A stretch of DNA of 8,061 nucleotides from Deltaproteobacteria bacterium (GCA_016844625.1 JAERMN010000254.1:1-8061); one strand, 5' to 3'; shown: positions 1 to 6,594, numbered from the stretch's first letter. Translations and numbers: made by a program. Notes: a model not told the origin generated them from the sequence alone.

Positions 1-12
1 CTAAGCTGAAAC

Positions 13-38
13 AAAAAAAGGGAAGCTCATCGCCTCCC
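13..38 (-). terminator. Rho-independent terminator of the ilvD-Kelch unit
   Basis: Read on the minus strand, GGGAGGC (38-32) pairs with GCTTCCC (26-20). This gives a 7-bp stem with one G-U wobble and the 5-base loop GATGA. A run of seven T (19-13) follows immediately. It lies 46 nt past the Kelch stop codon and is the textbook intrinsic terminator layout. No comparable T-run exists in the other direction, so it should act on minus-strand transcripts only. Confidence 0.87.
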
Positions 39-49
39 TCTCTGCAACC

Positions 50-78
50 TTGAACTTTTGAACCCTTGAATCTTGAAC
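50..78. repeat. Short tandem TTGAAY motifs in the 3' untranslated region
   Basis: Four copies of TTGAAC/TTGAAT start at 50, 58, 66 and 73, with periods of 8, 8 and 7 bases. They lie between the Kelch stop codon and the terminator. The motif recurs once as TTGAAC followed 8 bases later by TTGACT at 3125-3138, beside the decayed acetyltransferase. Function is unknown; it may be a low-complexity spacer or the edge of a dispersed intergenic repeat. Confidence 0.5.
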
Positions 79-84
79 GAAATC

Positions 85-1086
85 CTATTTACAACTCATT
101 GACGGCTTGTAAACCTGCTGAATGGTCGAGCCGCTGCTACCGCCCACCGCCGTGCCGCCACCAGTAAGATGAATCAGACCTTTGACGAACGCCATGCCGG
201 CAACTCCGTGGATGGCGATTGGCATATTCTCCAGGCGATGCCAACTATCCGTTAGCGGATTGTAATAATCGTGATCCGGGTAAATGCCGTAGGGATGTTC
301 AGGGTTGCCCTCACCGCCGAAAAGATGAAAACAGCCGTTGGCAAAAATGCCGTTCACGCCGCCGCGCGGCCGGAGCATGGGTGTGCGCCTCGCCCACTGA
401 TTGGTTTTGAGATCGAAAACTTCGACGATGTCGGTGCGCTCGCTTCTGGATCCGCCTTCAAATCGACCGCCGATTACGTAGATCTTGCCATCATGAGCCC
501 CGGCGGCCAGGTGGTTTCTCTGGGTCGGCAAGTTTGGCAACGTCGTCCAACGGTCAGTTTTCGGATCGTAGACGGCGAAGTCGGCGCCGCCAGGCGGACG
601 GCCGCCAGCAACATAGATCTTGTCATCAACCACCGCCGCGGCACCGCCGCCGCGTCGCGTTGGCATCGGCGCCCGCGTAGCCCATCGGTTGGCTGCCGGA
701 TCGTATTCGTAAAGAGTGTTGACGAACCCAGCTTTGTTGGGGTCGCTAGTTTCGGTCGTCTGCCCGCCGATCACATAGACTTTACCGTTGGCAGCCGCGG
801 CCATCACATGATTGAGCGGCACCGGCAGCGGCGCGACGATTTGCCAGCGATCAGTTGCCGAGTCATACAGCTGCACTGTCGCTACGGTCTTTCGGTCTCC
901 TGGGTAGCCGCCGATCACGTAAATCTTGCCGTTGAGTTCCGCCACGCCAATCTCCGAATTGGGCACCGGCAGTGGCGCAAGCAGGCTCCAGCCATCGTAG
1001 GCGGGCTTTCGCTCTTGTAGAGCGCAGCCGGCAATAGCGAATAGCAGAATCGTCAGACGGACGAATTTGCTACTTTGTGAAATCAT
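85..1086 (-). CDS. Kelch-repeat lipoprotein, six-bladed beta-propeller
   Basis: The product is 333 aa. An N-terminal lipoprotein signal peptide (hydrophobic LTILLFAIAGC) ends in the lipobox I-A-G-C with Cys21, so the protein is expected to be lipid-anchored. Six Kelch repeats follow. Their Gly-Gly pairs lie near residues 59, 107, 161, 206, 257 and 309, most with the typical G-K-I-Y-V-I-G-G strand and a Trp about 20 residues later. Six repeats suffice for a closed propeller. Such propellers usually bind proteins or glycans; the partner here cannot be told. The start at 1086 has AAGGA 11 nt upstream. An in-frame ATG at 1110 adds eight residues (MKRRNFFQ) but lacks a ribosome binding site. Longer versions would overlap ilvD and put an unnatural charged stretch before the signal. 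The gene begins 38 nt after ilvD and ends before the terminator, so it is probably cotranscribed with ilvD. Confidence 0.9.
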   Translation of the reverse strand: MISQSSKFVRLTILLFAIAGCALQERKPAYDGWSLLAPLPVPNSEIGVAELNGKIYVIGGYPGDRKTVATVQLYDSATDRWQIVAPLPVPLNHVMAAAANGKVYVIGGQTTETSDPNKAGFVNTLYEYDPAANRWATRAPMPTRRGGGAAAVVDDKIYVAGGRPPGGADFAVYDPKTDRWTTLPNLPTQRNHLAAGAHDGKIYVIGGRFEGGSRSERTDIVEVFDLKTNQWARRTPMLRPRGGVNGIFANGCFHLFGGEGNPEHPYGIYPDHDYYNPLTDSWHRLENMPIAIHGVAGMAFVKGLIHLTGGGTAVGGSSGSTIQQVYKPSMSCK

Positions 1087-1124
1087 CTGGAAAAAATTCC
1101 TTCGTTTCATTCTAATCACGTCAA

Positions 1125-2798
1125 TTACCCCGTCACCGCGCCTTCGGACGCCGACGAAACCAATTTCGCGTACTTCGCCATCACGCCGGTCTTGTAACGT
1201 GGCGCCGGCGCTGTCCACGTGCTTAGGCGCGATGTCAATTCTTGCTCCGAAATCTCCACGTCCAAGCGCCGCGCTTTGATATCGAAAACGATGGAATCGC
1301 CGTCGCGCACCGCGGCGATCGGCCCGCCGTGCGCAGCTTCCGGCGCGACGTGACCGGCCATCAACCCATGGGTCGCGCCGGAGAAACGACCGTCGGTCAA
1401 CAGCGCAACCGAATCGCCCAAGCCCGCGCCGACAAGCGCAGCAGTCACGCCGAGCATCTCGCGCATTCCCGGTCCGCCCTTCGGTCCTTCGTAACGAATC
1501 ACCACGACATCGTTGTCTCTAATCTTCCCCGCTTGCACGGCGGCGAACGCGTCTTCTTCGCGTTCGAACACTCGCGCCGGGCCGCGGTGAATCAGCCGTT
1601 CATGGCCGGCGACTTTGACCACACAACCTTCCGGCGCGAGATTGCCCTTGAGAATAACCAAGCCGCCGGTCGCTTTAAGCGGGTTGGCGATCGGGCGTAC
1701 CACTTCTTGTCCCGCGGTTTCTTTGGTCATCTCGGCCGATTCGGCAAGCGTTTTTCCTGTGACCGTAATCGTGTCGCCGTGAATCAATCCGGCTTCGATC
1801 AAACGTTTGGCGACCAGCTGAATGCCGCCGGCGTGATAGAGGTCACTTGCGACAAACCGTCCGCCCGGTTTCAAGTCGGCGATCAACGGCGTCCTCTCGC
1901 TGATCTTGTCGAAGTCGTCGATGTTGAGCTCGACGCCCGCTTCGCGCGCGATCGCGAGTAAATGCAGCACTGCGTTGGTCGAACCGCCGGTGGCGGCTAC
2001 TGAAGCGATGGCGTTTTCAATCGATTTCCGCGTGAGAATTTTTGACGGGCGCAAATCGCGGCGCAGCATGTCCATCACTAGCTTGCCGGCGTTGAACGCC
2101 GCTTCGTCTTTCTCGGCAACCGTCGCGGGAATGCCGTTGCTACCCATCGGCGAGATGCCGAGAAACTCCATCACGGTGGACATTGTGTTGGCGGTGAACT
2201 GTCCGCCGCAAGCGCCAGCGCCTGGGCAAGCGGCATTTTCCACAGCCATGAATTGATCGGCATCGATGCGCTTGCTCGCATAGGCGCCGACCGCTTCGAA
2301 GACGTCTTGAATGGTTAAATCTTGGTCGCCCAAATGACCCGGCGCGATCGAACCGCCGTAAAGCGCGAGGCCGGGAATGTCGAGGCGCGCCAGCGCCATC
2401 ACTACACCTGGATTGGTCTTGTCGCAGCCGGACAAACAAACCAGCGCGTCAAAATGATTGCCGCGCGCCACCAGTTCGATGGAATCGGCGATCACCTCGC
2501 GGCTGATCAGCGAGCACTTCATGCCCTCGACGCCCATGCTGATGCCGTCGGAGATCGACACGGTGTTAAATTCCATCGGCGTGCCGCCGGCAGCGCGGAC
2601 ACCTTCTTTCACCTTAGCCGCAAGACGGCGCAGGTGAAAATTGCACGGGCCGATTTCAATCCAGGTATTGGCCACGCCAACGATCGGCTTACGCAGATCA
2701 TCGTCGGAAAAACCCACCGCCTTGAACATCGCCCGGGTCGGCGCCCGGTCCGGGCCATCGGTGATCGTGCCGCTGCGCGGCTTCAAATTGTCAGCCAT
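1125..2798 (-). CDS. ilvD: Dihydroxy-acid dehydratase (IlvD)
   Basis: This 557-aa full-length IlvD/Edd-family enzyme dehydrates 2,3-dihydroxy-3-isovalerate and its methylvalerate homologue to 2-keto acids, the penultimate step to valine and isoleucine. It acts in the cytoplasm. Family marks seen: GPCN (Cys52), SISDG (Asp84, expected Mg ligand), CDKTNPG (Cys125, Asp126, Lys127, the usually carbamylated lysine), ENAACPGAGACGGQ (Cys197), TGGSTN near 270 and DGRFSGATHG (Ser473, the expected catalytic base). Cys52/125/197 match the three cysteine ligands of the Fe-S cluster. The short GPCN spacing resembles the compact [2Fe-2S] plant/cyanobacterial type rather than the longer E. coli form (inference). 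The ATG at 2798 has AGGAG at 2805-2809 with a 6-nt spacer, and the N-terminus MADNLKPRSG fits the family. No other ilv or leu gene is visible in the window. Confidence 0.98.
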   Translation of the reverse strand: MADNLKPRSGTITDGPDRAPTRAMFKAVGFSDDDLRKPIVGVANTWIEIGPCNFHLRRLAAKVKEGVRAAGGTPMEFNTVSISDGISMGVEGMKCSLISREVIADSIELVARGNHFDALVCLSGCDKTNPGVVMALARLDIPGLALYGGSIAPGHLGDQDLTIQDVFEAVGAYASKRIDADQFMAVENAACPGAGACGGQFTANTMSTVMEFLGISPMGSNGIPATVAEKDEAAFNAGKLVMDMLRRDLRPSKILTRKSIENAIASVAATGGSTNAVLHLLAIAREAGVELNIDDFDKISERTPLIADLKPGGRFVASDLYHAGGIQLVAKRLIEAGLIHGDTITVTGKTLAESAEMTKETAGQEVVRPIANPLKATGGLVILKGNLAPEGCVVKVAGHERLIHRGPARVFEREEDAFAAVQAGKIRDNDVVVIRYEGPKGGPGMREMLGVTAALVGAGLGDSVALLTDGRFSGATHGLMAGHVAPEAAHGGPIAAVRDGDSIVFDIKARRLDVEISEQELTSRLSTWTAPAPRYKTGVMAKYAKLVSSASEGAVTG

Positions 2799-2833
2799 AG
2801 ATCGCTCCTAAAATTTAAAATTGTGAGAGATTC

Positions 2834-2862
2834 AATTAACTATGGCACCACGGCTTTTGCAA
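2834..2862 (-). promoter_or_regulatory. Possible sigma-70 promoter for ilvD
   Basis: On the minus strand TTGCAA (2862-2857; four of six consensus bases) is followed by a 17-base spacer and TTAATT (2839-2834; three of six), in an AT-rich stretch ahead of ilvD. The match is modest and offered only because the spacing is ideal and no better pair is seen. No attenuator leader peptide or riboswitch-like fold was recognised in the short leader. Confidence 0.3.
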
Positions 2863-2921
2863 GCACGGCGCAAGGCCACGCAAACTCGAAATTTATACAA
2901 ATAAGGAGCATTGGCGCATCA

Positions 2922-3353
2922 ATGAAATCACTTATCGCTACGGCAACGACCTCGATCTCAATGAAGTTATCGAGTTCTATCACGCCTCGACACTGGACCG
3001 GTCTTGGCTGGAGTCTGTCGGCCCAAGCGCGGTCGTCTGCCCAAGAACCTTCATCCGCCGACGACCATTACCAAAAGCTTCAACGCGAGATGCTGGCCAC
3101 ACTCCAAACACTAAAACTCGCCGCTTGAACTTTTGACTATATAACAAACGTGTTGGTGTTAGTTTTTGGATAGCATTACAAAGGCATCGGCATCGAGCTA
3201 ATTCGCAACACTCGCGCAAACATGGCGCTGCGCTCGTTGCTCGTATTGCTTGCCGCGCCGAACGCGGGCGACTATTACCCAAAAACAGGTCTCGTCAAAC
3301 ATGACAGCACACGGACCCTTTGCGCCGCCGAGCCACTCGCCGATTTCAGCTAA
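2922..3353 (+). pseudogene. Decayed GNAT-family N-acetyltransferase
   Basis: Two acetyltransferase pieces remain in different states. From 2927 one frame reads ITYRYGNDLDLNEVIEFYHA and on to STL (ending 2995), a typical start of small GNAT enzymes. The only ATG (2922, with AAGGAG at 2903-2908) is out of frame with it; losing one A from the A-run after the ATG would explain this. The C-terminal half runs from 3180: KGIGIELIRNTR, the acetyl-CoA-binding Q/RxxGxG-type motif A, then LLVLLAAPNAGDYYPKTGLV to the stop TAA at 3351-3353. An in-frame TAG at 3171 sits just before it. The middle, which should hold the central sheet, is missing or scrambled (about 2996-3176). The gene therefore has a frameshift, a stop and an internal rearrangement and cannot make a working enzyme. 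Confidence 0.75.
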
Positions 3354-3376
3354 CCCGGCTAAATTGTGGAAACTAC

Positions 3377-3405
3377 TTTCCGCCGCCGCCGGTTTTCGCT
3401 ATAAT
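3377..3405 (+). promoter_or_regulatory. Sigma-70 promoter of the solute-binding protein gene
   Basis: A perfect -10 hexamer TATAAT at 3400-3405 is preceded at 17 bases by TTTCCG (3377-3382), a weak -35 (three of six). Transcription from about 3412 would give a leader of roughly 100 nt before the GTG at 3513. The box lies between the dead acetyltransferase and the binding-protein gene, where a promoter is needed. Confidence 0.55.
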
Positions 3406-3503
3406 GAGTCTTTGGCAGATAAATGTGATGTTATGCAACCAATCGTTAATGCCGATCATCTTAACTAAGGCAGCCATAGGAGCCCGCAATCTTGCTAGAA
3501 GTT

Positions 3504-3507
3504 GGAG
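3504..3507 (+). promoter_or_regulatory. Ribosome binding site deciding the GTG start at 3513
   Basis: GGAG is 5 nt before GTG at 3513. A rival TTG at 3492 also has AGGAG (3478-3482) at 9 nt. The TTG version would put MLEVGEC, with two acidic residues, ahead of the signal peptide, which argues for the GTG. Confidence 0.6.
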
Positions 3508-3512
3508 AATGC

Positions 3513-4514
3513 GTGAAAAACAATAAGTATTTAACAATTCAAGCCTTTCTTATCCTGCTGTTGGCGCTCGTCGTCCCCTTTCAAGCGCGCGCCGAAAAGC
3601 CGGTGATGGCCGGCGTCGCTGGTCCAGCGGTCAATTTGGTTTATGCCTATCTCGCCCAGGATGCCGGGCTCTGGCGCAAGTACGGCCTGGACGTGCGCAT
3701 GATCCTTTTCGAAGCCGGTTCTACTTTGGCTCAGGTCGCCCGTACCGGCGAAGTGAGCTTCGCGATCAACTCCGGTCCAACGACGATCGCCTCGCGCACC
3801 CAGGGCGCCGACGCCATCATGGTCGCAGCGATGGTCAACACCCTTCCCTACAGCTTGGTGACGGCAAAAAGCATTACTAAGTGGGAACAGCTCAAGGGCA
3901 AGAAAGTTGGCATCAGCCGTTTCGGTTCGGGAACCGACACGGCGATCCGATTGGTGAGTAGGAGATTCGGCCTCGATCCGATGAAGGACTTTATTGTTCT
4001 TCAGGGCGGCACACAGCCAAGCCGCCTGCAAGCGTTATTGGCAGGTTCCCTCGACGCCACCCTGGTTTCGCCGCCACTAGACCTGACGGCAAAAAAACAG
4101 GGCTTGAATATCATGGTCAATATCGCTGATCTCGGCATCCCCTATCCGCAACTGGTGATCGAAACCAGCGAGCGGTTCAACCGCGAGCAGCCGCAACAGG
4201 TGAAAAATTTTCTAAAGGGGTTTATCGAAGGGATTTACTACGCCGCGACGAACAAAGAAGAAACCAAGAAAATCATCACCAAGTATCTCAAGACCAGCGA
4301 CCCGGAAATTCTCGAAGCTACCCACAAGAGCTTCTTGCAAGTCACCGACTACAGCGCCAACCCCAACCTCGAAGGCATCCGCAACGCCATCGAAGAAGTC
4401 GCCGCCCGCGTGCCGGCGGCCAAGGGCAAAAAACCCGAGGAGTTCGTCGATACGCGCTTTTTGAAAGAGCTCGAGAAGGAAGGCTTCTTCAAACAGTTCC
4501 AGAAGAAGAATTAG
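3513..4514 (+). CDS. Periplasmic ABC-type solute-binding protein, SsuA/THI5 (NMT1-like) family
   Basis: The product from GTG is 333 aa. Residues 1-27 form a clean Sec signal peptide: VKNNK, a hydrophobic core (AFLILLLALVV) and an A-R-A cleavage site before EKP. The mature part has the layout of nitrate/sulfonate/taurine/pyrimidine-precursor binding proteins. It shows an N-terminal segment with DAGLWRKYGLDV, a sensor stretch TGEVSFAINSG, then WEQLKGKKVGISRFGSGTD opening the second lobe, and LQALLAGSLDATLVSPP. The C-terminus is helical and lysine-rich. Such proteins deliver a ligand to an inner-membrane permease, but no permease or ATPase gene is in the window and the flanking genes are unrelated, so it is an orphan here. 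The ligand cannot be deduced. The upstream promoter with TATAAT suggests independent transcription. Confidence 0.9.
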   Translation: MKNNKYLTIQAFLILLLALVVPFQARAEKPVMAGVAGPAVNLVYAYLAQDAGLWRKYGLDVRMILFEAGSTLAQVARTGEVSFAINSGPTTIASRTQGADAIMVAAMVNTLPYSLVTAKSITKWEQLKGKKVGISRFGSGTDTAIRLVSRRFGLDPMKDFIVLQGGTQPSRLQALLAGSLDATLVSPPLDLTAKKQGLNIMVNIADLGIPYPQLVIETSERFNREQPQQVKNFLKGFIEGIYYAATNKEETKKIITKYLKTSDPEILEATHKSFLQVTDYSANPNLEGIRNAIEEVAARVPAAKGKKPEEFVDTRFLKELEKEGFFKQFQKKN

Positions 4515-4577
4515 CCAATCGTCACTCGCTCAGCAGGGACATATCAACGGCTACACCGCAACCTGCGTGGTAGTAGT

Positions 4578-4742
4578 TTAAGAATCGGTCGACACGTCGC
4601 GAGAATCTTGGCGTCGCTTCAAGAAATGCCACGGTGGCAGCGGCACATCCAGCGCCTTTTTGGGCTTGTCGATAAACATGCGTAGTCCGTTCACGATGAA
4701 GATGCTCGCCAACAAACCGTAAGATACCAGATCAGAAACCAT
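4578..4742 (-). CDS. Small single-pass membrane protein, 54 aa
   Basis: The frame starts MVSDLVSYGLLASIFIVNGL and continues with RMFIDKPKKALDVPLPPWHF, ending LKRRQDSRDVSTDS. One transmembrane helix spans about residues 4-23. It is followed by a basic, proline-containing tail (KPKK, LKRR) that should lie in the cytoplasm by the positive-inside rule. The ATG at 4742 is preceded by GGAGG (4751-4747) with a 4-nt gap, much better than the longer in-frame starts up to 4802. It is convergent with the solute-binding protein gene (63 nt between stops) and divergent from the 28-aa gene. I do not recognise the family. The strong ribosome binding site and sensible topology support a real gene. Confidence 0.6.
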   Translation of the reverse strand: MVSDLVSYGLLASIFIVNGLRMFIDKPKKALDVPLPPWHFLKRRQDSRDVSTDS

Positions 4743-4937
4743 CGTCCCTCCAGCCATTTCGAATTGCGCTGCGCAATAGCCGCTCGCCCCGAGTGTTCGC
4801 AAAACGCGCGCCAGCTCGCCGTCCCGATATCTCGTTGAAACTCAAGGGTTTTGCCAAAGCAGACTGGTCGGACAGCAAGTTTTTTGTGCAATTTTTCAAA
4901 GTCTCTGCTCTATTGGGAACATTGGAGGCAGATACTG

Positions 4938-5024
4938 ATGGGGAACAATGACAGCCGCCAAATACTGATCGCCGCACTGCTAATCGGAGTTTGCCTGTTA
5001 GTCGGCCTCACCGCGGCAGACTAA
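4938..5024 (+). CDS. Very small hydrophobic protein, 28 aa
   Basis: The frame reads MGNNDSRQIL, then IAALLIGVCLLVGLTAAD and TAA at 5022-5024. It consists of a short polar N-terminus and one transmembrane segment (about residues 9-26). GGAGG at 4924-4928 lies 9 nt before the ATG. An extended -10-like TGCTCTATT at 4906-4914 would place the transcript start just ahead of this site. The gene is divergent from the 54-aa membrane protein, sharing a 195-bp intergenic region. It resembles membrane microproteins that modulate partner complexes, but no homologue is recognised and the function is unknown. A chance frame with a lucky Shine-Dalgarno remains possible. Confidence 0.45.
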   Translation: MGNNDSRQILIAALLIGVCLLVGLTAAD

Positions 5025-5450
5025 CTAACCGTCACGATCCCCGGACAAGCTTTGGTGTGGCTGAACCCGAGTTCCGCAGTTGAATTCAAAACCTCGGTTG
5101 AGCGAGATGTGAGCCTGGAGTCGCGAAGGCACCCAACTGTAACGTTTCAAAGTCGTTTTTACGTCTCAGCCAGCCGTCGCATGGCGCTTGATGAATCCAC
5201 GGATTGCACCCATGGTCGTGGGCCGCTTAGAGGTAGAACTGCTTTGCCGTCGCGACGGAAGGCTTGCGCCTCGCTCTTCACGTCACTTTCAACTGCGAAA
5301 TTCGGGCTGAACACAGCCGTACTGGCACGACCGTTGCTCGTTAATCTATAGCAAGTTTGTCAATTGTGCCGGCAATTCGATCTTGCGGCCGTTAATGTCA
5401 TCTAGTTTCACAACGATTCACTCGATTAACCGCCGATCGGATCAGCAGCC
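5025..5450. other. Gene-poor stretch without a recognisable gene
   Basis: No frame here combines a good start, a ribosome binding site and protein-like composition. A plus-strand open frame from TTG 5052 to 5351 has no Shine-Dalgarno and an arginine/serine-rich, non-globular product. On the minus strand a short frame at 5411-5346 (GTG start; VKLDDINGRK then IELPAQLTNLL) reads like the tail of a protein but has no upstream continuation. It could be a remnant. A partial palindrome AATTG/CAATT lies near 5362-5377. The stretch may be old, decayed coding DNA. Confidence 0.4.
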
Positions 5451-5497
5451 CGGTACAAACTTGGCAATGTTCGGTACAAACTTGGCAATGTTTGTAC
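5451..5497. repeat. 21-bp tandem direct repeat with an added inverted arm
   Basis: Two identical 21-base units at 5451-5471 and 5472-5492 abut without a gap. Each begins CGGTACAAAC and contains TTGGCAATGTT. GTACAAAC of the second copy (5474-5481) is matched by its exact inverse complement GTTTGTAC at 5490-5497, leaving the 8-base spacer TTGGCAAT. The arm at 5490-5497 could equally pair with the first copy (5453-5460). The element ends 61 nt before the ATG of the TonB-like/SH3 gene. A regulator-binding operator or a switching hairpin is plausible but unproven. Confidence 0.75.
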
Positions 5498-5547
5498 GGT
5501 CGGGGTGACTAAAGCCGAGAGCAGAAGAGGAAAATTTTCCCGCCCTC

Positions 5548-5553
5548 AGGAGG
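5548..5553 (+). promoter_or_regulatory. Full Shine-Dalgarno deciding the start at 5559
   Basis: AGGAGG sits 5 nt before ATG 5559. It rules out the longer in-frame GTG at 5505, which has no comparable site and would overlap the DNA just after the repeat element. Confidence 0.8.
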
Positions 5554-5558
5554 CAGCC

Positions 5559-6581
5559 ATGGAACAAACTTATCAGGCATCACAGCCACATTTCGATCGA
5601 GCCGGCGCGGATTCCGTTGTCACACCGCAAGGGCGCGGACTTTGGCGGGAGAAATTACGCCATAATTTTTCCAATCATAACGCAGTGAAAAGCACACTTC
5701 TAACGACGGCCGCGCTGGCGATCATCGCCTTGCCAGTGGGCGTCGCTCTCTCGAGCAAGCAAACGCAGGGATTCCAATTCTCGTTTTCGAACTTCCTCTC
5801 GGGCACAACCTCGACCAACGAGGCCGCTGTGCTCGCGGTGGACGCGAGTGGCATGACCATCCGCGGCAAGAATATTACCGCGGCGGCGCAAGAACGTTTC
5901 GAGACCGCGGCGGTAGAACAGCTCGCCGGCTTGCACCAGCTCTACGCGGGGTGGATGTCGCCGCACCAAGAGGCGATCGGCAGCATGCTGCTCAAATTGA
6001 CCGTCGACGGCACTGGCAAGGTGGCGCGAATCGAGCCGGTGAAGTCGCAGCTGTCAAGCAGCGATTTCATGCGGGTCGTACTAAACGAAATACGCCAATG
6101 GAACTTTCCCGCCGGCGCTGCTGATCCGGTGGAAATTACCATCCCCATGCTCTTCGTTCCCAAAGGCATGGACCCGAGCACCGTGGTGCAGTGGGAGCGG
6201 CGCACGCGAGTAGGTGACGGAAAAGAAAAAGCCGCTGCCCTACCCCAGATCGCGCGCGTAACTCCGGCTGGCGCGGTCAGGGCCAAACTCTCATTTGCAG
6301 AACCAGCTCCAGTGCTTGCCAAAGCGCCGGAAGTTTCCCAAGTCGTCGTGACACACGCGAAAGCTCAACCTAGCCCGGCGCGAACTCTGCCGGTCTTTAA
6401 AACGACGCAAGCCGTCACGCTTCGGCAGCAACCGCGCTTCGCCGCCCAACGAGTCCATGAAATAGACGCTGAGACCGAACTGAACTTGCTGGAGGCCAAA
6501 GGCGACTGGCTCAAAGTAAAAGTCACCGACGGCAGCGCCATTGGTTTTGTCAGAAAAGAATACCTTACGCCAATTAACTAA
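5559..6581 (+). CDS. Inner-membrane protein with TonB/AgmX-like domain and C-terminal SH3 domain
   Basis: The product is 340 aa. Residues 1-44 are polar and basic (cytoplasmic). Residues 45-64 (STLLTTAALAIIALPVGVAL) are a single transmembrane anchor without a cleavage site. Residues 142-202 resemble the TonB C-terminal/AgmX-PglI type fold: MLLKLTVDGTGKVARIEPV, then SSSDFMRVVLNEIRQWNFP with the hallmark W-x-F-P (Trp181, Pro184), and the closing strand VEITIPMLFVP. An Ala/Pro-rich linker (about 220-278) leads to a bacterial SH3-like domain at 282-340 (LRQQP, GDWLKVKV, GFVRKEYL), a fold that often binds peptidoglycan or peptides. The protein should therefore span from the inner membrane into the periplasm and possibly contact the cell wall. 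It lacks the long Pro-Glu/Pro-Lys spacer of a classic TonB, and no exbB/exbD is nearby, so an energy-transducer role is only inferred. Two lipoprotein/exported-protein genes follow downstream. Confidence 0.8.
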   Translation: MEQTYQASQPHFDRAGADSVVTPQGRGLWREKLRHNFSNHNAVKSTLLTTAALAIIALPVGVALSSKQTQGFQFSFSNFLSGTTSTNEAAVLAVDASGMTIRGKNITAAAQERFETAAVEQLAGLHQLYAGWMSPHQEAIGSMLLKLTVDGTGKVARIEPVKSQLSSSDFMRVVLNEIRQWNFPAGAADPVEITIPMLFVPKGMDPSTVVQWERRTRVGDGKEKAAALPQIARVTPAGAVRAKLSFAEPAPVLAKAPEVSQVVVTHAKAQPSPARTLPVFKTTQAVTLRQQPRFAAQRVHEIDAETELNLLEAKGDWLKVKVTDGSAIGFVRKEYLTPIN

Positions 6582-6594
6582 AGTCGATCGAGGT

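Noticed and set aside
271..1020. Long plus-strand open frame opposite the Kelch gene
   Set aside because: It is antisense to a well-supported lipoprotein with six Kelch repeats; no ribosome binding site and an Arg/His-rich product typical of a shadow frame.
1087..1218. N-terminal extension of the Kelch gene overlapping ilvD
   Set aside because: The added residues are charged, precede a complete signal peptide and lack a ribosome binding site at the upstream ATG.
1242..1961. Plus-strand open frames opposite ilvD (also 1906-2256 and 2322-3128)
   Set aside because: They are mirror frames of a strongly conserved enzyme gene; no start signal and no recognisable domain.
4551..4573. Imperfect hairpin (CTAC...GTAG with GCG core) after the solute-binding protein gene
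   Set aside because: The stem has an internal mismatch loop and is followed by only three T, so it is too weak to call a terminator, although the position between convergent genes is suitable.
5052..5351. 99-codon plus-strand open frame
   Set aside because: TTG start without Shine-Dalgarno, low-complexity Arg/Ser-rich product and no motif; it is more likely non-coding.
5451..5492. Iteron-type replication origin
   Set aside because: Only two repeat copies, no adjacent Rep gene, AT-rich unwinding region or DnaA boxes.
5482..5500. Possible sigma-54 promoter (TTGGCA... in the 21-bp repeat)
   Set aside because: The TTGGCA resembles a -24 element, but no TTGC-type -12 element is found at the needed spacing.
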